The notes under the pieces are model-generated. The model searched no databases. It was not told where the DNA came from and was given only the letters and a program-made list of their open reading frames with translations. Source: Methylobacterium sp. Leaf91 (GTDB lineage Bacteria > Pseudomonadota > Alphaproteobacteria > Rhizobiales > Beijerinckiaceae). From it: a DNA stretch of 64,000 nucleotides. The translations under genes and the position numbers were made by a program. Shown piece after piece: positions 7,352 to 16,769 of this stretch; the first letter of the stretch is position 1, and the number at the start of each line of letters is the position of its first letter. The stretch is taken from assembly GCF_001422815.1 (NCBI RefSeq), contig NZ_LMMP01000006.1, positions 62,001-126,000 of the forward strand, given 5' to 3'.

Positions 7352-8745
7352 GACGCCTCGCCCTCGTTCCGGTCGGGCTCGAAGGCGGCGAAGACTCGCG
7401 CCGCCTTGGTCAGGGTCTCCTCGTACTCCGCGGCCGGGTCGGAGAGGAGCGTCACCCCTCCCCCGGCCTGGAGCACGGCGCGGGCCTCGTCCATGAACAC
7501 GGTGCGGATGGCGATGGAGGTGTCGAGCGACCCGTCGAACCCGATGGCGCCGATGGCCCCGCAATAGAGCTCGCGGGCATCACCCTCGATCTCGGTAATG
7601 ATGTCCATGGCGCGCAGTTTCGGGGCCCCGGTGATCGAGCCGCCGGGGAAGGTGGCGGCGATCAGGTCGATGGCGTCGAGCCGCTGGCGCAGGGTCCCGG
7701 TCACCACGGAGACGAGGTGGTGGACCGAGGCGTAGGATTCGAGCCCGCACAGGACCGGCACCTTGACGCTGTGCGGCTCGCAGATCCGCGAAAGGTCGTT
7801 GCGCAGGAGATCGACGATCATGATGTTCTCGGCCCGCTCCTTGACGTTGGCCTGGAGCGCCTCGCCCAGAGCCCGGTCCTCGGCGGGATCCTCCACCCGG
7901 CGCACGGTGCCCTTGATCGGCCGGGTCTCCACCGCCCTGCCCTGCAGCTTCATGAAGCGCTCGGGACTGCTCGACGCGATGGTGAGAGCGTCGAAGGACA
8001 GATAAGCGCCGAAGGTCGCCGGGTTGGTCTCACGCAGGCGGTGATAGAGCGCGAAGGGATCGTATCCCGTCGGCAGCGCCGCCTCGAAGCGCTGGGCGAT
8101 GTTGGCCTGGTAGATGTCGCCGGCCCGGATGTAGTCGCGGACCGTCTCCACCGCCGCCTCGTAGGAAGCCCTGGTGAAGTTGGAGCGCCAGGCGAGGGGC
8201 GCGGCCTCTGCTCTCGTCCGGGCGCCGCCGCCGCCCGCGAGCAACTCCGCGAAACGGTCGAGCCGCGCCCGCGCCCGGTCGGCGCGGGCGGAATCCGTCA
8301 GCTCCGGAAAGCCGTTGGCGACGAGCCGGCAGGTGCGGCTGTCATGGTCGATGGAGAGGATCGTGTCGTAGAGATTGAAGGCGATGTCGTCGGTGAGGCC
8401 GGCGCGGCGGGCCGGCGGCGTCACCCGCTCCAGGCAGGCGCCGAGATCGTAAGCGAAATAGCCGATGGCCCCGCCGGGAAAGCCGAATCCCTCGTCGCCC
8501 GCCATCCGGTAGGGCGCGAGGCAGGCGCGCAGGGCCTCCAGGCCGGACCCCTCGAGCGGGCGTCCGTCGAGCGTCGCGCGGCCGTTCGCGTAGCGGAACC
8601 GCCCGAACGGATCGGCGGCCACGATCGAGACGCGCCCCAGGGTCTCGTGGCGCATGGCGCTGTCGAGGAAGGCCAGTCCCGGCAGGGACGAGAACGCCTC
8701 GGCCGCCGCGACGGGATCGATGAAGGGGATCTCGCGGGTCCACAT
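7348..8745 (-). CDS. pabB: Aminodeoxychorismate synthase component I
   Basis: A 465-residue chorismate-binding enzyme. The C-terminal half has the family signatures IYQANIAQRFEA, SSSPERFMKLQG, ETRPIKGTVRR, ERAENIMIVDLLRNDL and FPGGSITGAPKLRAMDII. The N-terminal half is the shorter PabB type rather than TrpE. With PabA it converts chorismate to 4-amino-4-deoxychorismate in the cytoplasm. ATG 8745 (MWTREIPFIDP) fits the family; the 126 extra upstream codons are unrelated low-complexity sequence. First gene of pabB-pabA-pabC-doxX, divergent from rimO across 271 bp in which no further gene is seen. Confidence 0.92.
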   Translation of the reverse strand: MWTREIPFIDPVAAAEAFSSLPGLAFLDSAMRHETLGRVSIVAADPFGRFRYANGRATLDGRPLEGSGLEALRACLAPYRMAGDEGFGFPGGAIGYFAYDLGACLERVTPPARRAGLTDDIAFNLYDTILSIDHDSRTCRLVANGFPELTDSARADRARARLDRFAELLAGGGGARTRAEAAPLAWRSNFTRASYEAAVETVRDYIRAGDIYQANIAQRFEAALPTGYDPFALYHRLRETNPATFGAYLSFDALTIASSSPERFMKLQGRAVETRPIKGTVRRVEDPAEDRALGEALQANVKERAENIMIVDLLRNDLSRICEPHSVKVPVLCGLESYASVHHLVSVVTGTLRQRLDAIDLIAATFPGGSITGAPKLRAMDIITEIEGDARELYCGAIGAIGFDGSLDTSIAIRTVFMDEARAVLQAGGGVTLLSDPAAEYEETLTKAARVFAAFEPDRNEGEAS

Positions 8746-9016
8746 GATGCTGTCGGACTTAAGAGCTTGACGCGGGCTGGGACACGGGCCCCTCCTGCGG
8801 CATGGTTTCCTGATGACGCGCCACAGGTGACACGGGTCGCGGTCCGACGGAAGCCGCGCGGGCTGCATGGGCCGTGGAGGCTGGCGGCATGGTGCCCGGA
8901 ACCGCCGCCCTCGCAACCGCGCGAGGATGAGCGTATAGGAAGGCTGCAACCCGGCACCCTCCGCCCCGAGAATCACGGCCGGTCGAGTTTTCCTCGGCCG
9001 CGACCGACGAGCGACC

Positions 9017-10360
<1,344 letters not shown>

Positions 10361-10375
10361 CACCGCCCACCAATG

Positions 10376-10408
10376 AGCCCCACCGGCCGCGACCGGCGGG
10401 GCTTTCTT
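10376..10408 (+). terminator. Rho-independent terminator after rimO
   Basis: AGCCCCACCGG and CCGGCGGGGCT form an 11-bp stem with one A-C mismatch around a short loop, followed by TTCTT. It starts 16 bp after the rimO stop. Confidence 0.7.
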
Positions 10409-10431
10409 CGTTAGCCGGGGTGTTCCTGACC

Positions 10432-10464
10432 CGTCAGGAATTCTTGCTCGTCAGGAATTCTTGC
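10432..10464. repeat. Two tandem copies of CGTCAGGAATTCTTGC
   Basis: Identical 16-bp units at 10432-10447 and 10449-10464. The second contains the stop codon and last codons of the small minus-strand gene at 10451, so the copy downstream looks like a local duplication of that gene's 3' end. Confidence 0.6.
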
Positions 10465-10657
10465 GCGGGCGGTGGTTCGGATCGATGCCGCCTTCCGGCG
10501 TCGTCTCGTTGTCGACATCGCCTTCGAAGGTCGACTCGCCTTCGAGATCACGGGGGTCGCCCCCGGACATCGTCATCCCCTTCGAGGTGCCGATTCCGGG
10601 ATTGCCCTTGAGGTCCGCATCGGTCGGGACGTCGGTCTTCATGTGCTTGTTGGACAT
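10451..10657 (-). CDS. Small hydrophilic hypothetical protein
   Basis: 68 residues from ATG 10657 (MSNKHMKTDVPTDADLKGNP), rich in Asp, Gly, Pro and Thr, with no membrane segment, Cys pair or recognisable domain; probably disordered. An in-frame extension to 10702 is less likely to be used. It stands alone between rimO and pncA. I do not recognise the family beyond its likeness to short uncharacterised Methylobacterium proteins. Confidence 0.55.
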   Translation of the reverse strand: MSNKHMKTDVPTDADLKGNPGIGTSKGMTMSGGDPRDLEGESTFEGDVDNETTPEGGIDPNHRPRKNS

Positions 10658-10730
10658 GAGCGCTCCATCACAGCTGCGATGACCCGTCAACGCGGCACCC
10701 ACCGGCCAAGTTACCGGGTATCGTGCCGCA

Positions 10731-11363
10731 TCAGGAATCGATGGACGCGCTGTCGATCCGGGTGATCCCGGCGCGGTCCATCTCGTCCCAGGCGCGGGCG
10801 AGCGAGCCGCTCTGGTCGATCGCCCTCACGGCATCCTCCACCACGACGATGCCGAACCCCGCGCGCCGTCCGTGGAGGGCGCTCCAGGCGACGCAGAAAT
10901 CCGTGGCGAGGCCACAGAGGAACAGGCGGGTGACGCCGCGTTCGCGCAGGTATCCCGTGAGCCCCGTGGGCGTGACGCCATCGGCTTCGAGGAAGGCCGA
11001 GTAGCTGTCCGTATGCGCATGGTAGCCCTTGCGGATCACCAGCTCGGCCTGGTCGGCATGCAACTCGTCGGAGAGCCGCGCGCCGGGCGAGCCCTGGATG
11101 CAATGGTCCGGCCACAGGATCTGTGGGCCGTAGGGCAGATCCATGGTCTCGAACGGATGTCGCCCGGCATGGCTGGACGCGAAGGAGACATGCCCGGCCG
11201 GATGCCAGTCCTGAGTCAGGACCACATGCGGGAACAGGGCGGCGAGGCGGTTGATCGGCGCGATCACCGCATGGCCGTCCGGCACCGCGAGGGCTCCGCC
11301 GGGCAGGAAGTCGTTCTGGACGTCGACCACCAGGAGAAGGTCGCGCTCACCTGGGGTCATCAT
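10731..11363 (-). CDS. pncA: Nicotinamidase PncA
   Basis: A 210-residue isochorismatase-fold amidase. The triad is complete: Asp in LLVVDVQNDFLPGGALAV, Lys in ELVIRKGYH, Cys in FLCGLATDFCVAWSA. The metal-site residues follow in LTQDWHPAGHVSFAS. It hydrolyses nicotinamide to nicotinate in NAD salvage and normally also acts on pyrazinamide. Two adjacent Met codons make either start possible. The gene lies downstream of a 16-bp tandem repeat array that occupies its whole upstream region. Confidence 0.93.
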   Translation of the reverse strand: MMTPGERDLLLVVDVQNDFLPGGALAVPDGHAVIAPINRLAALFPHVVLTQDWHPAGHVSFASSHAGRHPFETMDLPYGPQILWPDHCIQGSPGARLSDELHADQAELVIRKGYHAHTDSYSAFLEADGVTPTGLTGYLRERGVTRLFLCGLATDFCVAWSALHGRRAGFGIVVVEDAVRAIDQSGSLARAWDEMDRAGITRIDSASIDS

Positions 11364-11390
11364 TCGCTTCGTCCTGTCGTCGGGTGATCC

Positions 11391-11518
11391 CGGGATCGCG
11401 GTATCCTTGAATCACGGGATACTCGGATCACGAGACGCCTGAATCAGGGGATGCTTGGATCCGGAGTTTCTTGGATCCGGAGTTTCTTGGATCCGGAGTT
11501 TCTTGGATCACGGGGTCA
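11391..11518. repeat. 16-bp tandem repeat array, about eight units
   Basis: Three perfect units TTGGATCCGGAGTTTC (11455-11502) are flanked by degenerate units in the same 16-bp register: CGGGATCGCGGTATCC, TTGAATCACGGGATAC, TCGGATCACGAGACGC and CTGAATCAGGGGATGC before, TTGGATCACGGGGTCA after. The constant core is GGATC/GAATC. The array fills the gap between qor and pncA and overlaps the qor stop. Identity of the central three suggests recent expansion. Related GGATCC/GATCCCGGGA words occur near 27575 and 31850. Confidence 0.8.
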
Positions 11519-12482
11519 TGATCGTGGCGCCCGTGGTCTGGCGTCCGGCCAGATCCTTGTGCACCTGCACCGCGTCGGCGAGTTTCGCCCGCGCATGGAC
11601 GGGGATCTTCACCGCGCCGCTCGCCACCACGCCGAACAGGTTCTCGGCCATGGAATCGAGGGTGGCCCGCGTCCCCGCATGGGCGAACAGGGAGGGACGC
11701 GTCGCGAAGAGCGAGCCCTTCTGGCCCAGCACCGCCAGGTTGAAGTTCTCCACCGGGCCCGAGGCGGAGCCGAAGCTCACGAACATCCCCAGCGGGGCGA
11801 TGCAGTCGAGGGAGGCCGGGAACGTGTCCTTGCCGACGCCGTCATAGACGACGCGAACGCCCTTGCCGTCGGTGATCTCCCTGACCCGCGCGGCGAAATC
11901 CTCGTCGCGGTAGAGGATGACGTGATCGCAGCCATTGGCCCGCGCCAGTTCCGCCTTCCCGGCCGAGCCCACCGTGCCGATGACGGTGGCGCCGATATGC
12001 TTGGCCCATTGGCAGGCGATGAGGCCGACGCCGCCGGCGGCGGCGTGGAACAGGATCGTGTCGCCGGGCTTCACCGGGCAGGTGCGGTGCAGGAGATACT
12101 CGGCGGTGAGGCCCTTCAGCATCATGGCCGCGGCGGTGTCGTCATCGACCCCGTCGGCGAGATGCACGGCGGCGCTGGCATTGATCACCACCTCCTCCGC
12201 ATAGGTGCCCTCGGCCGAGCCGTAGGCCACGCGCTCACCCACCCGGAACCCGGTGACGCCCTCGCCGATGGCGGTGACGACGCCCGCGCCCTCCTTGCCG
12301 GGGGTGAAGGGGAGCTGAGCCGCCTTGTAGGCGCCCGAGCGGAAGTAGATGTCGATGAAGTTGACGCCGATGGCCGTCTGGCGGACGCGGATCTGGCCGG
12401 GGCCGGGCTCGCCGACCGCCACCTCCTCGTAACGCATCACTTCGGGCTCGCCATACTCGTAGACCCGGATCGCCTTGGGCAT
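11508..12482 (-). CDS. qor: NADPH:quinone oxidoreductase (zinc-free MDR family)
   Basis: A 324-residue medium-chain reductase. MPKAIRVYEYGEPEV starts the GroES-like half; the Rossmann part has FHAAAGGVGLIACQWAKHIGATVIGTVGS, the AxxGVG loop for NADPH. NFIDIYFRSGAYKAAQLPFTPGKEGAG is typical of QOR1-type enzymes, and the catalytic zinc ligands of alcohol dehydrogenases are absent. It reduces quinones or enals by one or two electrons. ATG 12482 is chosen over the upstream Met at 12518 from family alignment. The stop codon falls inside the tandem repeat array. Confidence 0.9.
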   Translation of the reverse strand: MPKAIRVYEYGEPEVMRYEEVAVGEPGPGQIRVRQTAIGVNFIDIYFRSGAYKAAQLPFTPGKEGAGVVTAIGEGVTGFRVGERVAYGSAEGTYAEEVVINASAAVHLADGVDDDTAAAMMLKGLTAEYLLHRTCPVKPGDTILFHAAAGGVGLIACQWAKHIGATVIGTVGSAGKAELARANGCDHVILYRDEDFAARVREITDGKGVRVVYDGVGKDTFPASLDCIAPLGMFVSFGSASGPVENFNLAVLGQKGSLFATRPSLFAHAGTRATLDSMAENLFGVVASGAVKIPVHARAKLADAVQVHKDLAGRQTTGATIMTP

Positions 12483-12675
12483 TGTCGTCACTCCTCGTCT
12501 GTCCGATGGACGCGACATAAGCTGCCGGTATTAAGGGGCAAGTCCGGCGCTGCCGATTGAGGTGCCCGGCCGGAGGCGCGGGCGGCATGGCCATTGCGAA
12601 ACATCGCCCGCCTCGTGTGAGAGAGGCCGGGCGGCGGCGTTCCCCGGCAACCGCGACGGAGGGTGGCAGCGTTCC

Positions 12676-12879
12676 ATGGAAGAGATCGTCTGGATCAGGC
12701 CCGCCGATTACGATCCCGCCGTCGTCGCGGGGCTCGTGTTCCAGCCGGAGCCGGGCCTTCCCGCCTTCGAGGTCATGTACCGCTGCCGGGTGGTGATGAT
12801 GTTCAAGGCCGGGATCGCCTGGGAAATCAGGCCGTTCACGCAACTCACCTTGAAGATCGTCGAGGAGCCGGAAGGCTGA
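12676..12879 (+). CDS. Small hypothetical protein
   Basis: 67 residues beginning MEEIVWIRPADYDPAVVAGLVF and ending LTLKIVEEPEG, with a balanced, protein-like composition in contrast to the Arg-rich overlapping frames. No domain recognised. A weak GGCAGCG-type site precedes the ATG. The 114 residues-worth of upstream open frame is low complexity and unlikely to be coding. Confidence 0.45.
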   Translation: MEEIVWIRPADYDPAVVAGLVFQPEPGLPAFEVMYRCRVVMMFKAGIAWEIRPFTQLTLKIVEEPEG

Positions 12880-12885
12880 AGTCTT

Positions 12886-12984
12886 TCACGGGATCCGCGA
12901 CAGTTCCAAGTCGCGGCGGATCGCCAGGAGGTCGAGGACGGCGAGAACCAGCCAGGGACCTGCGATCCCGATGAAGAATGCCAT
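12886..12984 (-). CDS. 32-residue single-span membrane peptide
   Basis: A tiny frame (ATG 12984, TGA 12886) encodes a peptide that begins MAFFIGIAGPWLVLAV and continues LDLLAIRRDLELSRIP: one hydrophobic helix and a positively charged tail, consistent with an inner-membrane small protein. A strong Shine-Dalgarno sequence AGGAGAGG lies 5 bases upstream of the ATG. Function unknown. It is convergent with the small plus-strand gene ending at 12879. Confidence 0.5.
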   Translation of the reverse strand: MAFFIGIAGPWLVLAVLDLLAIRRDLELSRIP

Positions 12985-13101
12985 GTGACCTCTCCTGTCC
13001 CGGCGATGATCCGGCATCGCCGCATCGGACGATAGGACAGGTCCCGGCGGTCGGCAAACGGCAGGGCGCGGGTCTCGATCCGCCCTGCCCCCGGACGATG
13101 G

Positions 13102-13866
13102 TCAGGGTCGGCCGGCGGCGTCCAGGATCAGCCTCGCGATCGTGTCGGGCTGGGAGATCAGGGACAGGTGGCTCGCCGTCACCTCGATCGTGGTCGCGCC
13201 CATCCTCTTCGCCATGAAGCGTTGGAGAGCGGGGTCGATCGTCCGGTCCTCCGTCGAGACCGCGTAGAAGCTCGGCTTCGATCGCCAGGCCGCCTGGGTG
13301 GTCCTGCCCGCCAGCAGCGCTTTGGCGAAGGGCTGCTGCACCGCGTAGAGCACCTTCGCCTTCGCCTCGGGAAGGTCGCTGGCGAAATCCCGCAGGAAGG
13401 CCGCTTCGCCGAGACGTCCGTACTCGTCGTCGAAGACGATGCCGGCCGTGGCGGGCGGTGTCGGAAACGTCCTGGCCAGGGCGGCGTAATCCTCTCCCGC
13501 ATCGGGGGCGCGTGCCGCCACGTAGACGAGGGCCGACACGTTGGGGGCGATGCCGGCTTCCGTGATGATCATTCCGGCGAAGGAATGCCCGACGAGCACG
13601 GTCGGCCCGTCCTGCCGCGCCAGCACCCGCCGCACCGAGGCCACCGCCTCGTCGAGGGTGGTCAGCGGGTTCTGCACTGAGGTGACATCGAGCCCCGCCG
13701 CCTGCAGCCGCCCGATCACCTCCGACCAGCACGACCCGTCGGCGAACAAGCCGTGGACGAGGACCACGTTGCGCGCCCGCGGGACCGGTGCGGCCAGAGC
13801 TGGGCCGTGCAGAAGCGGGACGACTGACGCGGCGACGGACAGCCTCAGGAAAGAGCGGCGATCCAT
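13102..13866 (-). CDS. Exported alpha/beta hydrolase
   Basis: 254 residues. The N-terminus MDRRSFLRLSVAASVVPLLHG has the twin-arginine form (RRSFLRL) and then an Ala-rich cleavage region (ALAAPVPRA). The hydrolase core shows VVLVHGLFADGSCW (oxyanion loop), the nucleophile elbow LVGHSFAGMI, and the late TEDRTIDP and ASHLSL segments that can supply Asp and His. This is the group of short salicylate-esterase-like/AB_hydrolase_6 proteins. Substrate unknown. Probably periplasmic after Tat export. Confidence 0.8.
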   Translation of the reverse strand: MDRRSFLRLSVAASVVPLLHGPALAAPVPRARNVVLVHGLFADGSCWSEVIGRLQAAGLDVTSVQNPLTTLDEAVASVRRVLARQDGPTVLVGHSFAGMIITEAGIAPNVSALVYVAARAPDAGEDYAALARTFPTPPATAGIVFDDEYGRLGEAAFLRDFASDLPEAKAKVLYAVQQPFAKALLAGRTTQAAWRSKPSFYAVSTEDRTIDPALQRFMAKRMGATTIEVTASHLSLISQPDTIARLILDAAGRP

Positions 13867-13975
13867 CGGGGGCTCCTCTGACGGCGACAGATTCGGTATT
13901 GACCGCGCCTTCGCGGGGAAAGTCCAGGCGCGGCTCGAAACTCTGCCCGCCGGGATGATCGCCCTCCGGCCCGCC

Positions 13976-15367
13976 TCAGACCAGCCCGGTCAGGTAATAG
14001 ACCCCGATGACCAGGAAGACCGCGCTCGTCTTCAGCAGCGTGATCGCGAAGATGTCGGCATAGGCCTGCCGGTGGGTCAGCCCCGTCACCGCGAGCAGGG
14101 TGATGACCGCGCCGTTATGGGGCAGCGTGTCCATGCCGCCGCTCGCCATGGCGGCGACCCGGTGCAGCACCTCCATGGGGATGCCGGTGGCCTGGGCCGC
14201 CGCGATAAAGGTGGAAGACATGGCGGCGAGCGCGATGCTGAGCCCTCCGGAGGCCGAGCCGGTGATGCCGGCGAGCGCCGTCACCGTCACCGCCTCGTTC
14301 ACCAGCGGATTGGGGATCGCGGAGAGTGCCTCGCGGATGACGATGAAGCCCGGCAGGGCCGCGATGACCGCGCCGAACCCGTATTCGGAGGCGGTGTTCA
14401 TGGCGGCGAGCAGCGAGCCCGCCACCGCCGCGCGGCTGCCCTCGGCGAAGCTTTTCGAGACCGGCTTCCAGGCGAAGACGAAGACCGTGAGGATGCCGGC
14501 CAGCAGCGCCAGTTCCACCGCCCAGATCGCCGTGACGGAGGACAGGGTCGTGACGATCGGCTTGTCGAGCCCCGCAAGCATGGTCTCGGTCTTCGCCCCG
14601 TAGAGGCGCGGGATGAGCGCGGTGAAGGCGAGGTTCGAGAAACCGACCACGACGAGCGGCAGAAGCGCCACCAGGGGATGCGCCAGGGCTTCGTCGGAGA
14701 CGGGCGTCGGCTCGTTGCTGTGGCCGCTGCCGTAGCCCTCTCCCCTGGCCTTGGCCGAGGCGATGCGCCGGTCGAGATAGGCGACACCCGCGACGAGGAT
14801 GAAGGCGGCGCCGATCAGCCCGAGCCAGGGGGCCGCCCAGGTGTTGGTGCCGAAGAAGGTGGTGGGAATGATGTTCTGGATCTGCGGCGTGCCGGGCAGC
14901 GCGTCCATCGTGTAGGAGAAGGCGCCGAGCGCGATGGTGCCGGGGATGAGGCGCTTCGGGATCTCGCTCAGCCGGAAGGCTTCCGCCGCGAACGGATAGA
15001 CCGCGAACACCACGACGAAGAGCGAGACGCCGCCATAGGTGAGCAGATTGCAGACCAGCACGATGGAGAGCACCGCCCGGCGCGGGCCGACGAGATCGAT
15101 CACTGCCGTGACGATGGAGCGCGAAAAACCCGACAGTTCGATGACCTTGCCGAACACCGCGCCGAGGAGGAAGACCGGCAGGTAAAGCTTCACGAAGCCG
15201 ACCATCTTCTCCATGAACAGGCCGGAGAAGACCGGCAGCACGGCGGACGGGTCGGTGAGGAGCACGGCAAGCAGTGCGGCCACCGGGGCGAACAGGATGA
15301 CGCTGAAGCCGCGATAGGCGACGAGCATCAGGAAGCCGAGCGCCAGCAGCGCGATGGCGAGGCTCAT
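13976..15367 (-). CDS. GntP-family permease
   Basis: 463 residues with about twelve membrane spans. Family segments include LYLPVFLLGAVFGKVIELSG, NLLTYGGVSLFVVVFAVYPFA, SYTMDALPGTPQIQNIIPT and the C-terminal ASGGMDTLPHNGAVITLLAV. Relatives carry gluconate, other aldonates, D-hydroxybutyrate or citrate with protons across the inner membrane. ATG 15367 (MSLAIALLALGFLML) starts directly at the first span; the long open extension upstream is noise. No catabolic gene adjoins it, so the substrate cannot be told. Confidence 0.88.
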   Translation of the reverse strand: MSLAIALLALGFLMLVAYRGFSVILFAPVAALLAVLLTDPSAVLPVFSGLFMEKMVGFVKLYLPVFLLGAVFGKVIELSGFSRSIVTAVIDLVGPRRAVLSIVLVCNLLTYGGVSLFVVVFAVYPFAAEAFRLSEIPKRLIPGTIALGAFSYTMDALPGTPQIQNIIPTTFFGTNTWAAPWLGLIGAAFILVAGVAYLDRRIASAKARGEGYGSGHSNEPTPVSDEALAHPLVALLPLVVVGFSNLAFTALIPRLYGAKTETMLAGLDKPIVTTLSSVTAIWAVELALLAGILTVFVFAWKPVSKSFAEGSRAAVAGSLLAAMNTASEYGFGAVIAALPGFIVIREALSAIPNPLVNEAVTVTALAGITGSASGGLSIALAAMSSTFIAAAQATGIPMEVLHRVAAMASGGMDTLPHNGAVITLLAVTGLTHRQAYADIFAITLLKTSAVFLVIGVYYLTGLV

Positions 15368-15563
15368 GACGACGCTCTCATGATGGGGCAACCTCCGGGC
15401 ACTCTGCCCCTGTCGAGACGCACAGCTGATGCTAGAAGCCGCAGCGTGGCAATGCCACAGCGAGGTGACCCGAGACGGACGGCACCTATTTGAAACGGCA
15501 GCGGTCCGGTCGGTGCCGCTTCGACTGGTCTGGTGAGGGTGCCCCTCGCCGAGGAGCGATGAC

Positions 15564-16766
15564 ATGAAGCCGTCCTCTCCCCGTTTCGACGTGGCCGTCG
15601 TCGGCGCAGGCGCGGCCGGGCTCGGTCTCGCCCTGGCCCTGGCCCGAGAGGGCATCGCCACGGCCCTCGTCGGCCGCCACGCCCCCGTCGCCGACGGACG
15701 CACGGTCGCCCTCCTCGACGGATCGGTGCGTTTCCTCCGCGCGCTGGGGGCCTGGGCGGAGGTGGCGCCGCATGCGGCACCCCTGGCCGAACTCCACATC
15801 GTCGACGATACCGGCAGCCTGTTCCGTCCGCCGCCGGCCCGGTTCGTCTCCACCGAAATCGGCCTCGACGCCTTCGGCTGGAACGTGGAGAGCGCCCGCC
15901 TCGTGGAATCGTTGCGAGCGCAGGCCCGGTCGGCTCCCGGCCTGACTCTGTTCGAGAGCGACGCGGTGGGGCTGGAACGGGATGCCGACGAGGCGCGGAT
16001 CCTCGTTGGGGAAGGGGCGGCAGTCGCGGCGCGCCTCGTCGTCGGTGCGGACGGAGCCCGCTCGCGCATGCGGGAGCAGGCCGGCATCGCCACCAAGGAC
16101 TGGTCCTATCCGCAGGCCGCCATCACCACCTTGCTCGCCCATGAGCGCCCGCACCGGGACGTCTCCACCGAATTCCATACCCGGCAGGGGCCGTTCACCC
16201 TGGTCCCCCTCCCCGGCGGGCATCGTTCCAGCCTCGTCTGGGTCACCGGCGCGGGACCGGTGCGTCGCCTCTCCGAACTGGAGGATGCCGACCTCGCGCG
16301 CGCCATCGAGAACCAGGCCCAGGCCATGCTCGGTGCCATGCGCATCGACGGGCCGCGCGGGCTCGTTCCCATGCGGGGCCTCTCCGTCGCCTCCCCGGTC
16401 GGGCCTCGCATCGCGCTCATCGGCGAGGCGGCCCATGCCTTTCCGCCTATCGGAGCGCAGGGGCTCAATCTCGGCTTGCGCGATGCCGCGGCGCTGCGCG
16501 ACAGCGTCCTGGCTGCGACCTCGGACGGCCGCGATCCGGGCTCGCGCGAGGCTTTGTCCGGGTTCGCCTGTTCGCGGGCACTGGATGCCCGCCTGCGCAC
16601 GGCTGCGGTGGATACGCTCAACCGCAGCCTGCTCAGCTCTCTGATCCCCGTCGATGCCCTGCGCGGGCTCGGCCTGCTGGCCATGACCACGATCGGGCCG
16701 CTGCGCCGCGTCGTCATGCGCGAGGGTGTGCTGCCGCGCCTCGGCGCCCCCGCTCTGATGCGGTGA
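15564..16766 (+). CDS. UbiH/UbiF/Coq6-family FAD monooxygenase
   Basis: 400 residues. N-terminal FAD-binding VAVVGAGAAGLGLALALAREG, the VGADGARSRMREQAGI motif in the middle, and RIALIGEAAHAFPPIGAQGLNLGLRDAAAL near residues 270-300. The usual GDAAH Asp is Glu here (GEAAH), a change seen in some family members. Enzymes of this type hydroxylate the ubiquinone ring at the membrane. Alphaproteobacteria use UbiL, UbiM or UbiH variants and I cannot assign which position this one modifies. Convergent with the patatin gene, 3 bp apart. Confidence 0.85.
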   Translation: MKPSSPRFDVAVVGAGAAGLGLALALAREGIATALVGRHAPVADGRTVALLDGSVRFLRALGAWAEVAPHAAPLAELHIVDDTGSLFRPPPARFVSTEIGLDAFGWNVESARLVESLRAQARSAPGLTLFESDAVGLERDADEARILVGEGAAVAARLVVGADGARSRMREQAGIATKDWSYPQAAITTLLAHERPHRDVSTEFHTRQGPFTLVPLPGGHRSSLVWVTGAGPVRRLSELEDADLARAIENQAQAMLGAMRIDGPRGLVPMRGLSVASPVGPRIALIGEAAHAFPPIGAQGLNLGLRDAAALRDSVLAATSDGRDPGSREALSGFACSRALDARLRTAAVDTLNRSLLSSLIPVDALRGLGLLAMTTIGPLRRVVMREGVLPRLGAPALMR

Positions 16767-16769
16767 CGG

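Noticed and set aside
11391..11518. CRISPR-like array
   Set aside because: Units are contiguous 16-mers without unique spacers, and no cas genes are in the window.
13541..15493. 650-codon plus-strand frame
   Set aside because: Antisense to the GntP permease; dominated by Arg, Gly, Asp and Glu and without any family likeness.
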